Below are positions 20,673 through 30,080 of a DNA stretch of 48,623 nt, in pieces (the stretch's first letter is position 1; every line of letters begins with the position of its first letter). Source of the DNA: Phellopilus nigrolimitatus (Eukaryota > Basidiomycota > Agaricomycetes > Hymenochaetales > Hymenochaetaceae). Both the position numbers and the translations under genes were made by a program. The notes beneath the pieces are model-generated. The model was not told the origin of the DNA. It was given only the letters and a program-made list of their open reading frames with translations, and searched no databases. The stretch is taken from positions 1 through 48,623 of the forward strand of contig JAJOHG010000190.1 in assembly GCA_021029095.1 (NCBI GenBank). Direction: 5' to 3'.

Positions 20673-21705
20673 CTGTCCAAGCTGCCATCCCCACTGGTGA
20701 CACTTCCGAGAAGACTCAGGACCTCCTTCTCCTCGATGTTGCACCACTCTCGCTCAATATCAAAATGGCCGGTGGTGTCGTGATGGATTTCGTCGACATC
20801 TGCTTCAGCGCGGGCGACGGGCCCTTAACAATCCACCAGTGCTGCAACAGCTCGTCTGCATCCGGGCGTGCTCAGAAAGTGCAGTACGACTGTCCCGATG
20901 AAAAAGCTCGAAATCTTCTTGACGTACGCCGACAACCAGCTCGGTGTCCTTATCCAGGTCTTCAAGGGCGAGCGAGCGCGCACGAAGGACAACAACCTCC
21001 ACTGCAAGTTCGAACCTTCTGGTATCTCGCCTAGGCCGCGTGCTGCAGCACGCGCGCGGGCGGCGCGTCGAGCTCCTCAGGTTGAGGTCACCTTCGACAT
21101 TGACGCCAACGGTATCCTCAACGTGTCCGCCTCGGGCAAGAGGACCGGAAAGTCGAACCACATCACGATCACCAACGACAAGAGTCGTCTTACGAAGGAG
21201 GAGATCGAGTGTATGGTCAGCGATGCTGAGAAGTTCAAAGGTAAGCAAATATTTACTTCTATCATCCATATGGAATTCTGACGTTTTCCTTATAGCTGGG
21301 GATGAGGAAGCGGCTTCGCGCATCACTGCCAATAATGGCCTGAGTCCTATGCGTACAACCTGCGCAACTCGATCATGGATGAGAAGGTGAAGGACAAGTT
21401 CAATGTGGATGACAAGACACGCCTCGAGACCACAATGAATGTGGCGATTTCGTGGCTCGACAACTCGCAGGAGGCATCAAAGGAGTACGAGGGGAAGCAG
21501 AAGGAGCTCGAGGGTATCGCGGCCCGATCATGCAGAAGTTCTACCAATCTGCAGGTGCGGGTGGAGCGCCTGGCGCGGCTTCCCGGATGCGGGTGGCTTC
21601 TCTGGCGGCCCAGTGCCAGGCGGCTTCCCTGGAGCCAGTGGAACTCCAGGCGCATCGGAGGACGATCCCACTGTTGAGGAGGTTAATCAATTGTGTGTTG
21701 ACTGA
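20673..21705 (+). pseudogene. Captured HSP70 fragment, part 2 (to the C-terminus)
   Basis: Collinear with the HSP70 substrate-binding domain and lid: [111 protein letters not shown], then an intron (21241-21295, GTAAGC...TTATAG), [53 protein letters not shown] and finally [11 protein letters not shown]. Several frameshifts, an altered NTTVPTKKSE region and small substitutions break it. It cannot encode a working chaperone. Confidence 0.85.
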
Positions 21706-21983
21706 CTGCTGGGCGTTGCTGATGCTGCTTCATCTCAACTTTTCGCTCCATCTCTTTCGTCTTCGACGCACACGCCCCCACTCCCTCCGCCACCTGCATC
21801 ACTTCCTGCGCCGCCGCGACCAATTACCAGTACAACGGGCGTCGCGGCGGACCCGGCATTCGTTGCGGAACGATGTCCGCAGGCCCGCAGCCAGCATTGA
21901 TGTACTCTGCGCAAGCTGCGCCGGTGATGCTTCCGCCGCTGGACTACCATGGCCTGGACGTGGCGCAGCCGTCTCCAAACTCC

Positions 21984-22033
21984 GTGAAGCTCGTCTCAGA
22001 CTTCTTCCACGACAAGGAGCCCAACGAGTTAAT
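21984..22033 (+). pseudogene. Second short HSP70 fragment
   Basis: SVKLVSDFFHDKEPNE repeats the same HSP70 segment as part 1 ([15 protein letters not shown]) about 1.6 kb away within the element. It ends abruptly before T-rich DNA. The preceding 21880-21980 frame (GPQPALMYSAQAAPVMLPPL, DYHGLDVAQ) looks like part of yet another, unidentified captured gene. Confidence 0.6.
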
Positions 22034-22143
22034 ATAATAGGCCATTACATAGTATATCTACCAATGTTGTGTGTGTGCGTTTTTTTTTTTTTTTTTTCTT
22101 CTATATATTTGTGCTTTTTGAAATATGAATGCGCAATAAAATG

Positions 22144-22257
22144 AAAGTGTGTGAAAAAGTTTGTAATGTGCGGAAAAGTTGAAAGTTTGCGGGAAAGTCG
22201 AAAGTGTGCGGAAAAGTCGAAAGTGTGCGGAAAAGCAAAAAGTGTGCGAAAAAAGTA
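22144..22257. repeat. 19-bp subterminal tandem repeats of the transposon
   Basis: Six consecutive 19-bp units with consensus AAAGTGTGCGGAAAAGTCG start at 22144, 22163, 22182, 22201, 22220 and 22239. The reverse-complement core occurs twice at the left end (17876-17907). Such arrays near transposon ends usually bind the transposase. Confidence 0.85.
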
Positions 22258-22299
22258 AGTGTGTGTGGTATTTATTAAATGTACACTTTGAACGCCATA

Positions 22300-22305
22300 A
22301 AAACC
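22300..22305. repeat. Target site duplication, right (AAAACC)
   Basis: Follows the right terminal inverted repeat; identical to 17837-17842. Confidence 0.82.
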
Positions 22306-22632
22306 GAGCAAATGATGATGATAAAGCGAGATGCAGGACGCTGCGTGAGTCGGTGAAGACGTCACTACAGCGTGCTAACTAAGAACCTTGCTGTTCCAGC
22401 GCATATTGAAGATTTCCACGCTATGAACACGCGCTTTCAGTATCTTTCGGAAAGGAACATCTTTTGCTTTGCACTTTCTGCTCAGGCTCAACGGCATAAC
22501 ATTTGCTGATATATGTGTCCATGACAATTTTTTAATTTGAACAATTTCAGTCCTTTCCTTCCATCTACGTGTAGTACTTCAGCGTCACTTCTTGAGAGCT
22601 TATTAAGAGCATCACACTCACCAATGAAGATG

Positions 22633-23028
22633 TCAAACAACAGGATTTGCCGGAGCCTTATATGTGTGTTGCTTCTCCGGCTCGAAACTGGAGGCAAATG
22701 AGTCGGCCTCTATAAACCATCTTGCGTCGTCAGGGTTAACCTTTAGGGCCTCTGCCACCTTCCTTACGTCCTCGTTCGTAAATCTGCCTTCGTCAGGACG
22801 CTCCCAATGGAATACGAGGATCCAAACTCTTGCTAAAGTGGGATCCGAAGGATCGACACCACGTTCGAGGTCCGCCACTTTTCCACAGCTTTCAAGTCCT
22901 ATCATCCCCATAGTTCTGATGAAAAAATCTGTCGCATCGGTGTAGTCTGGAATCTTTTTTTTATAGTCACTGGCAATACTCGCGAAGGCTTTTGGATCGA
23001 TTTTCAATCCGTAGACCCATGTCAGCAT
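22633..23028 (-). CDS. Family B protein, copy B2
   Basis: Unrecognised family, 131 aa, single exon on the minus strand. It differs from B4 (33365-33760) at only four positions. Key segments: MLTWVYGLKIDPKAFASIAS, MGMIGLESCGKVADLERGVD, then DPTLARVWILVFHWERPDEG and DVRKVAEALKVNPDDARWFI. It lies about 690 bp from and divergent to C1; the matching pair B4/C2 is arranged the same way in the inverted arm, suggesting shared upstream control. No function can be named. Confidence 0.7.
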   Translation of the reverse strand: MLTWVYGLKIDPKAFASIASDYKKKIPDYTDATDFFIRTMGMIGLESCGKVADLERGVDPSDPTLARVWILVFHWERPDEGRFTNEDVRKVAEALKVNPDDARWFIEADSFASSFEPEKQHTYKAPANPVV

Positions 23029-23662
23029 TACGGCAATGTGTCTGTTTGATGTCTGGTCAAAGCAATTTTTATGAGAACAATCGCTGCAAAGACAATAGAA
23101 TTACTGACGCGGGAGGGCACGAAGTTTGGTGAAGGACGCGAAGTGCCGTGCGATTGATTATCTGTACGCACTTAGCTAATTGACTCGCTAGGTGTTGATT
23201 TTGCTCCATTTACGTACCAAATCCAATTACGTTTGGACGCCATGCTCGAGCAGCGAACAGTGCTGAGCGTCTGATTTTCTCTGCGACTTCATCGAGAGCT
23301 AGGCATCAGTAAGTGTCTTTTATCCACCTTTCGAGGTGGCAAGTCATCTGAAACTCCGCTTGAACCATACCGCATTAGGCTGCATTTCTAATCAACATCA
23401 AAACTTTACGTGTTACTACAGTAGAAACTGTACAGGTGGGTGTAGAAATTGACGAACAAAGCCATCTACATACTGTACATGTAGAATCCACCTGAGAACC
23501 TCTTGCTTCTGGTCTTGGTCAGTGTGTCACGGTTACATCGTTTCGACATGCAGGATTCGACCATTCATTTGCGTCACGACTTTTACGCCGCTGACGCACT
23601 CTGGATATCTCTAAGCCGTTTTTCATCACGCAATCCCTATTACCCTCATCTAATCGACGACA

Positions 23663-23670
23663 TATAAGTG
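23663..23670 (+). promoter_or_regulatory. TATA box of C1
   Basis: TATAAGTG about 55 bp before the C1 ATG; the same element precedes C2 on the minus strand (around 32691-32698), and TATAAAT precedes C4 (42336). Confidence 0.6.
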
Positions 23671-23717
23671 CCACTGCGCGAAAACAGCAGAATAGTCAAA
23701 CTACCTGACGACCAGCA

Positions 23718-24821
23718 ATGAGCAAATCAAACGTGTTGATTTTAGGAGCAACAGGCAACACGGGCTCCTCGATCGTGGATGCGCTTCTCGATAGTCCTGG
23801 CACCTTCGTAAGTCCAATCGTTATTTTATTTTGCCTGTGCGTTATTTGACTCTCCTTTAACCTTAACATTAGAAAGTGATCGCGGCTATCCGCCCGTCTT
23901 CAACGTCAAAGCCTGCTGCCGAGGAACTCAAATCTCGTGGAGTCGAAATTCGTCTTCTTGACCTCGAGCATGCGTCACCAGAGCAACTAGTCGAGACTTT
24001 GAGAGGCGTGTACACCGTCATTTCCACCATTGTCTTTACGCAGCTTCAGTCACAGAGACCGCTCGTAGATGCTTCCAAGAAAGCAGGAGTAAAGCGGTTC
24101 ATTCCCTGCGACTGGGGCACCGCTTCCATCCGCGGCGTTAGAAAGATGTATGACGAGGTGAGCACATATCGTTCTTCGCATAGCCTCAGATCTCTTACTA
24201 TTGAGCAAACCGAAGAAACTCGGCATACATGATTATATCAAAGAAGTCGGTCTTGGTTACACTTTTGTCGACGTTGGTTGGTGGTAGGTCTCGTCCCGGC
24301 ACTTAATTCACCGTAAACTGTGATTCTGACAGCTCCTTGTTAGGATGCAGTTGATGCCCCCCATGCTTGACCCCTCCACGGCACAATACCCAATTCAATA
24401 TGAGATGTCCATAAGCATCTGCGGTACGGGCGATGTCAAGACCGCCGTCACCGACAGGCGTGACATCGGCAAATTCGTCGCGCGCATCATCGCGGACGAG
24501 CGTACGCTCAATCGCTACGTCTTTTGCTGGACCGAGAACGTTTCGAAGAATGAGGCATTCAGACTCGCGGAACGCGTTCTCGGGAGGACTGTCGACTCTG
24601 TGCACGTGCCTGAAGAAGTTGTGGTGACGAAGGCGCGCGAAGCTCAGGGCCCGGAGCAGACTGCCTTCCAGTACCACCACTCCCTCTGGATCCGGGGCGA
24701 CAACACGGTCGAAAATGCGAAGAAAGAGGAATATGGAGGCGCGCTCGACGCGAAGGAGCTGTACCCGGATTTGAAGCTGATATCATTCGAGCAGTCTGTT
24801 AAAGACTTTTATTCCAGTTAG
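23718..24821 (+). CDS. NmrA-like NAD(P)-binding reductase, copy C1
   Basis: Exons 23718-23807, 23873-24157, 24216-24283 and 24344-24821 give 306 aa. The N-terminal Rossmann motif VLILGATGNTGSSIVDALL carries the GXXGXXG-type dinucleotide loop. KVIAAIRPSS and VEIRLLDLEHASPEQLVETL follow the usual NmrA/isoflavone-reductase fold, with KKAGVKRFIPCDWGT after them. The C-terminal part has DIGKFVARIIADERTLNRYV and ELYPDLKLISFEQSVKDFY. Family members are NAD(P)(H)-dependent reductases or redox-sensing regulators; the substrate cannot be told. Frame and all four splice pairs are intact, so it looks functional. Confidence 0.85.
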
Positions 24822-24939
24822 ATTTGCCCGTACGCAGTAAATGTTTTACTAGTCGATGTCAGTACTCGCATTATTTAATATTTGGTAGCCAAACATTGCA
24901 AAAGAGCACATCACATGATTAACTTCCGCGGAGCGGGCA

Positions 24940-25500
24940 GCTTCTTCATGAGTTCATATCGATCCTCTGGCGCGTTTGTCGATTATCTTCCGTTGAAAGG
25001 TTTTATCGTCGTCTCTGTTGCAACAATTCTGGACATTTTGAGCCTCTGTTGAGCCTTCAGACACCTACGATGGCTCTGGCGTCTCTTCGATGCTTCGCTC
25101 TTGGTTTACAAACGGTGGCTCAAGCGGCGTTCCCGAGAGTATAAAGGACCTTGCGAGAGCTCAGCTGGATGTGTCTCTTAGAGCGAGTGCTCGCAGCGTG
25201 GGGCTAGTCCCGTTCTCTTGGTAAAGGGATTCATCTACTTATCAGCTGAGGTCTTTGCTCTCCATCGCTGGATTCGCAGCGGATACTTTTCGTTCCCAAA
25301 CGCTGATCGTTTAACGTGGAGATGGTAGAAGATTTTTCGGATGAAGGAATCAATGGACGCGGTCGTTACATGGATCGAGCCAGGGTATCGAATACAAAAG
25401 GTAATGTCATTCTAATTTATAAACAAAATACGGTCTGAGAAATGACTTGAATTGATTCAGCAGCACGACCGTAGGTCGACGACAGACGGCGTTGCGCGGC
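24940..25500 (+). other. Array block D, copy 2 (TATA plus conserved intron)
   Basis: TATAAAG at 25140-25146, then about 260 bp and an intron-like GTAATGTC...GATTCAG (25401-25460) followed by CAGCACGACC. A 30-codon frame (MVEDFSDEGINGRGRYMDRA..., start 25324) spans the intron, but its start codon is lost in copy 3 (ATA). The conserved features are therefore the TATA, the splice sites and the RNA rather than a protein. Candidate non-coding transcript convergent with A2. Confidence 0.5.
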
Positions 25501-25561
25501 TGACGGGTAAATGAGCCAGACAATGCAATCAAATGTACGATTAACTGACCTTAGATCAGTC

Positions 25562-26026
25562 CTATTCGGTGCGGCCCATCTTGTCCGTTTGCTCGGAGCA
25601 CCCTGCCTCGGTCGCTACTGGCGGAATGGTTGGCCCGTCCCCTCTCCGCAGTCCTGCATCCGTATCTCCGGAGGCCGCGTCGCTCATGTCTTTTTGTGCA
25701 TTTGGAGTTGCCGTAGCATCTCCGGTTTCGGTTGTAACGTCTGCTGGGGAGAGTGCGGAACCTCCGCCGACTTCTGCTCCTTGAGCTGAATCCCCAGTGG
25801 GGATGGTTTTATCATGGGGTTTGATGCGGATATACGTTGGCGTAAAATTCGACAAATTGCCGGAACGAACGGCTTCTAACAAGCGGTGGTCTATGGCGGG
25901 GACTAGGTCGTCCGAAAATATACCATTGATGTGGGTAGGTGGTATGCTGGTGTCGACGTCGACGTATAATTCCTCATGCTCGTACCGATCCATTGTAGCC
26001 ATATGAGGGCAGTGGAGACGGGACAT
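25562..26026 (-). CDS. Family A protein, copy A2
   Basis: Unrecognised family, 154 aa, single exon. MSRLHCPHMATMDRYEHEEL, then YVDVDTSIPPTHINGIFSDD, FTPTYIRIKPHDKTIP and a low-complexity Thr/Ser/Asp/Gly tail ending SEQTDKMGRTE. About 95 percent identical to A3. TATA-like ATATAAAAA (minus strand, 26086-26094) about 62 bp upstream. No transmembrane, signal or enzyme motif. Function unknown. Confidence 0.7.
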   Translation of the reverse strand: MSRLHCPHMATMDRYEHEELYVDVDTSIPPTHINGIFSDDLVPAIDHRLLEAVRSGNLSNFTPTYIRIKPHDKTIPTGDSAQGAEVGGGSALSPADVTTETGDATATPNAQKDMSDAASGDTDAGLRRGDGPTIPPVATEAGCSEQTDKMGRTE

Positions 26027-26670
26027 TGGAGGCGACGAGAGTGTTGAAGAAGGTTGGAAAGCTGCGAACTTGGTGACTGGCGGGCTTTTTATATCTGGTG
26101 GGATCTAAGCGCCTTTCCTTTGTCTGTCTATGTGGCTGCACGGCTGCGCAGCAGTGCGCGCTGCAGACAATGGCGTTACGTCTTTTCTTTGTTTCTTCGC
26201 TTGGATCTGCATATTTGCGTTGTTTGAATATTTCCTGTATGTTGCGTTGACCAAGAATGAAAATGACTGTTAGCGACTCTTTCGATACGAGACGACGTAA
26301 TAGCTACTTTCGATACGAAACGACGTAATAGCTACATTGTAATAGAAAGTGTACAAAATTGTTTGTACAATACGTAAGTAGGGAGTATACACAGGATGCC
26401 GAGTTACGCGAAGTATTCGTGAGAACCCAGCAAAGCGGCATTCTGAAGGTACGGTCTGTATGCACAGTTTTGTATGACTCGACTGTTCTCCGGCTCCTTA
26501 AATCTCTTTCACCTTCGTCTTTTTTTCGCGAGACGGACTGAAAACTCAGTATGTCTGAATACAAGAAGTTATATGAAGTCTAAGATGTTTATGTATTCTG
26601 CCAATAGGACTCGTCCAGCATCCAATAACAGCGGACGGAAGCTGTCTGAGAGCGCCGACCATCCCTTGCG

Positions 26671-28368
26671 ATGAATTTCACGGAGACGCCATCGATTCAG
26701 AATCCTCGCGAGTTTCTCGCCGTCATTTTGGCAGGTTTTGGAAACGAGTGAGCATGCTTGCTGCCGCTCGCGAACTTCAGTTATTGACGAATGTAGGCTT
26801 CAGCCATTGACGAGCAATTACGGCGACCAGCCATGTCCGAAAGCGCTGCTTCCCATCGGAAATAAGCCCATGATTTCGTATGTTCTCAACTGGGTAGAAG
26901 AAGCGGGTCTTAAGGGTGCGTAGCGTATTGAATGCTTTCTGCTGGATGTGGCGCGATGTTTACGAGGTCTCAGACGTCCTGCTCATCTGTCCGACCTCTC
27001 ACCGCCACCCCATCTCCCACCATATCAACTCAGACCCCTCATCGTCCTCTCTGTCTTCCCTGAATGTCGAAATACAAACGTTTGACCAAGCGCAAGACAT
27101 CCCGGCGGGTACGACCAACGTGCTCGCGCACTTCGCATCGCGCATCACTAGTGACTTCGTTCTCCTCCCCTGCGACTTCCTTCCTCCCCCTGCCCTCCGG
27201 CTCGAGACCGTGCTCAACAAATTCAGAATAGAAGCAGGTACGGACGGCGCACTCGTGACCGCGCTGTTTTTCGAGAATAAAGCGTCGGAGAACGAGAAGG
27301 GGAAAGGAGGCGCGGAAGAGGCGTGGCCTGCGCCGAGCGCGCCAATGCCCATTTTATATGATGAGAAGAGCGGCACGCTCCTGCATGTTGACACACTGGA
27401 TAACCAGGACCTCAATTCTGACGAGTTGGAGCTGCGCATGGGCATGCTTTGGCAGTACCCGCGCACGAAGCTTACGACGCGCCTCGTCGACGCACACGTG
27501 TACGTGTGCAAGCATGTCGTGCTCGACGCGCTCCAGCTGAAGAAAGCGCACTTCGACTCAATCCGCGAAGAGTTCATCCCTTGGCTGTGTAAAGTGCAGA
27601 CACAACGTACGAGGCGGCAGAAATACAACTCGGTTTTGAATCCCATCACGAATACCCCCACAAACTCACTCGCACTCCAACACTCTACCTCGTATCACCC
27701 GTCCTCCCGTAAGTCCAAGGCGGCGTCAAGTGTCGGGAGTTTGGTGTCGTCGCCCTCAACGAACGATGAAGAAGGAGACGCGGAGCCGCCGAGTTTGCGC
27801 GTCGGTCTCATCGTGCACAGTCTCGCAGATGGGTACGCTGCGCGCGCGAATAACGTGCACACGTACCTTGAGCTCAACCGCGCGGCACTGAAGGACCTCC
27901 CACCGCCCGCGCACGACACCGCGCTTGTGGACATGAAATCAAATGTCTCACCAGACAGTCTCGTAGGCGCGTCGACGCGCGTCGGCGAACGCAGCACGAT
28001 CAAGCGCAGCGTAGTCGGGCGCCACTGCGTGATCGGGAAAAACACGAAGCTCGTCGGATGCATACTCATGGAGTACTGCATCGTCGAGGACGGGTGAGTT
28101 CTAGATTCTTCACGAAGGTGCTGATGGGCATACTGATGGCGTATCCAGTGCGAAACTTGACGGATGCATCCTTGGCAAGAACACGCACGTCGGATCGCGC
28201 GCAGAGCTCGTGCGCTGCATAACACAAGCCGGGTACGAGGTTGAGTCGGGCGGTGTGTACAAACACGAGAAGCTCGACGTTTCGGACTGGACGGCCGACG
28301 CGGGTGGGCTAGAAGACGACGAAGATGAAGAGAGCGAGGATGAGGATGAGGATGAGAGCGATTCCTAA
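26671..28368 (+). CDS. Translation initiation factor eIF2B subunit gamma
   Basis: Exons 26671-26747, 26797-26915, 26974-28093 and 28149-28368 give 511 aa. The nucleotidyltransferase-like N-terminus reads FLAVILAGFGNELQPLTSNY and GDQPCPKALLPIGNKPMISY, then DVLLICP. A left-handed beta-helix follows at the C-terminus (GASTRVGERSTIKRSVVGRH, CVIGKNTKLVGCILMEYCIV, LDGCILGKNTHVG). The end is very acidic (EDDEDEESEDEDEDESDS). Part of the essential eIF2B exchange factor that reloads eIF2 with GTP. It is the only intact copy in the window and lies in the loop of the large inverted repeat. Confidence 0.9.
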
Positions 28369-28933
28369 CCATTCTCATTCAGGTGATGATCCGCGGGGTA
28401 CTGGCATGTCGCGACGAACTTCTCGTAAAAGCGAAGCAGTAGTGTTGTATCACTGTATGCATACTCATGGACTGACAATTACACTGTATTTCTAGTCTAC
28501 ATCTTGCGGTATAGAAGAGGTTTGTACAGACGTGTCGATGAGCGTTCCTTTTCAAGCCCATCTTCATAACTAACATGTTTACGAACTCGGTGTGCTCTGG
28601 CCGATGGAGCAGCAAAAACCCATAGTTTATTTGTGGCAGAAGACGATTGTTTGCGTTACTCCTCGCTGCTCTTCGAGCGAAGTCTAAACGTAAGCTTGCG
28701 TAATGAGCTTACGTTTATGGATGTGATTTTTGGAATAGCCGTCCTTAGCGAGCTAGGTTCGTATAACTCTCGTTCCGAGCATCCGACAGACAACATACAG
28801 TCAATCTGACTTACCTGAAGTCCTCCAACGACCTTGGTCTCCTCTAGCGTCAGTTATTCAATTTTTTTGTCCCTGTATCTGCTTCCGCTTATCTAAATTG
28901 GTACGTACAGACAACATAAGACATACTGCTACG

Positions 28934-29356
28934 ATGTCGACATGGATCTACGGGTTAGGAGTCAATCATGAAACCTCCGAAAAAATCATGCTGCACTTCG
29001 AACCCAAGATTTTTGACCAAGAGGGTATGAAAATAAGCTACTTGGAATGGAAAGTCAGGGCTTTGGGACTGGCAGGAATGGATGGCTGCGGACACTTGCT
29101 AGGCCGCGAAATAGGGATTGATCCTACGGATCCTGATTTGGGGAGAGTCTGGGTTCTTGTATTCCATCGAGAGCGACCTGACCAAGGCAGCTATACCTTC
29201 GATGACGTGAAGAAGGTGGCGAATATCTTGGGGGTCGAACCCGACAGCGCGAAATGGTTTATAGAACTAGAGGCCTTCCTCAAGATGGGGACAAACAAGG
29301 CTCTCTCATCTAAGCCCCCGGAGAATCCGTCGGTGAGTGAAACACTGGTATTATAA
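28934..29356 (+). CDS. Family B protein, copy B3 (C-terminally extended)
   Basis: Unrecognised family, 140 aa. MSTWIYGLGVNHETSEKIML, LGLAGMDGCGHLLGREIGID, LGRVWVLVFHRERPDQGSYT, then DDVKKVANILGVEPDSAKWF. Relative to B1 a 16-bp deletion at the stop codon lets the frame run on into SVSETLVL; B5 has the same change. I chose the Met at 28934 because it aligns with other copies; an in-frame Met at 28898 would add 12 residues. Confidence 0.68.
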   Translation: MSTWIYGLGVNHETSEKIMLHFEPKIFDQEGMKISYLEWKVRALGLAGMDGCGHLLGREIGIDPTDPDLGRVWVLVFHRERPDQGSYTFDDVKKVANILGVEPDSAKWFIELEAFLKMGTNKALSSKPPENPSVSETLVL

Positions 29357-29790
29357 GCTTCTCAAACGTTGTGCTAAGGCACTGTACATGTATAGTGGAA
29401 GGATTCTGAAGAAAAGACGATAACGAAATAGCTTTATCCAAAACGCGTAGCCTGCAGTCAAATATATACATATGAGTAGCCTAAGATGATTTATCCCTTG
29501 GAACTAAGCAGAACTCGGCGTTCAAGGGCATTTTAGGAAATCTATCTGAAAAGTATCGTGAAAACGTGTGCAATTGCGATCATTCAAGCAGACGCACAAT
29601 GATTGGATAGAGCAAGTTCGGGATTATGGAGTGAACCCGATTAAAGGTCGTAAACTATTGTGATTCTTTTCGATGCATCCATCCCCACTCTTCATCCCAA
29701 CTCGATCCCGTAGTCGTTATCGCCTTCAAAGACAGAATTATCACAGTCCCGGGAACTACACTCAGCTTGATGTAAGTTAGATCCCCAGCT
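29357..29790. other. Array spacer, inverted counterpart of 16661-17110
   Basis: No gene recognised; matches the spacer between the left eIF2B gamma fragment and B1 in reverse orientation. Confidence 0.5.
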
Positions 29791-30080
29791 CTCTGCAATT
29801 AGCCTGAGTAGCGAGTCGATAAACGATGTTCTTGAAGTCCACGCTTATAAGTAGCATAGCAGCGCTTCTGGACATGGGCGATCGCCGTAATCGCTCGTCA
29901 ATGGTTTAAGTCTGAATGCGTCAAAGATGGATTTCAGGAAGCAAAAGACTGACAGCAAGCATACTCACTCTTTCCAGGCTGGAAACTAGCGTCTCTGTGA
30001 GATTCATCACGAGAGACGGTCGGCACTCTCAAGCAGCTTCCGGCGTCCGGATCCTGAGTGTCCTGTCAACAATGTACATC
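29791..30080 (-). pseudogene. 5' fragment of eIF2B gamma (right copy)
   Basis: Inverted counterpart of 16370-16660 with the same deletion of the LAVILAGFG-coding region and the same truncation after the PCPK-equivalent. The pair therefore descends from one broken copy duplicated with its neighbours. Confidence 0.7.

Larger units (their letters stand above)
17843..22299. mobile_element. 4457-bp TIR transposon carrying host gene fragments (Pack-type)
   Basis: Ends are a perfect 29-bp inverted repeat starting TATGGCGTTCAAAGTGTACA (17843-17871 and 22271-22299). It is flanked by AAAACC on both sides (17837-17842 and 22300-22305). The inverted paralogous segment at 34098-34103 has a single GGTTTT with otherwise matching flanks, which is the empty site. 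Subterminal repeats with core TTTTCCGCACACTTT face inward at both ends (two at the left, six at the right). Inside are AT-rich DNA with no recognised transposase, a 104-bp tandem repeat, HSP70 and eL37 fragments and T-rich sequence. It is probably non-autonomous. The superfamily is undecided; a 6-bp duplication is unusual. Confidence 0.85.
22306..26235. repeat. Left arm of the large inverted repeat (B2-C1-D-A2)
   Basis: Inverted relative to 30195-34097. The outer end matches from cgagcaaatgatgatgataa at 22306; the inner end matches to about gatctgcatattt (26210), after which the arms diverge. Gene order, exon lengths and spacers all correspond. The loop between the arms (about 4 kb) contains eIF2B gamma, B3 and the right eIF2B gamma fragment. 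Boundaries approximate by some tens of bases at the inner end. Confidence 0.85.

Noticed and set aside
20381..21034. 217-codon plus-strand ORF across the HSP70/eL37 mosaic
   Set aside because: It runs through both captured genes in mixed frames and over the eL37 intron; the true residues of HSP70 and eL37 lie in several frames.
22081..22099. Poly-T tract read as a retroposon tail
   Set aside because: The captured genes retain introns and the element has terminal inverted repeats with a target duplication, so retroposition is not supported.
22144..22257. Regular 19-bp repeats as a possible CRISPR-like array
   Set aside because: The units are directly adjacent with no spacers, and a matching inverted core occurs at the other end of the transposon; they are subterminal repeats in a eukaryotic element.
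25511..25789. 92-codon plus-strand ORF opposite family A, very similar in three copies (also at 30910-30632 and 35425-35054)
   Set aside because: It lies fully antisense to the A coding sequence, so its conservation follows from A; its own TATA and splice context do not fit, and it is Cys/Ser-rich as expected of a shadow frame.
26999..27661. 220-codon minus-strand ORF in eIF2B gamma
   Set aside because: Antisense shadow of a large GC-rich exon with clear sense-strand motifs.
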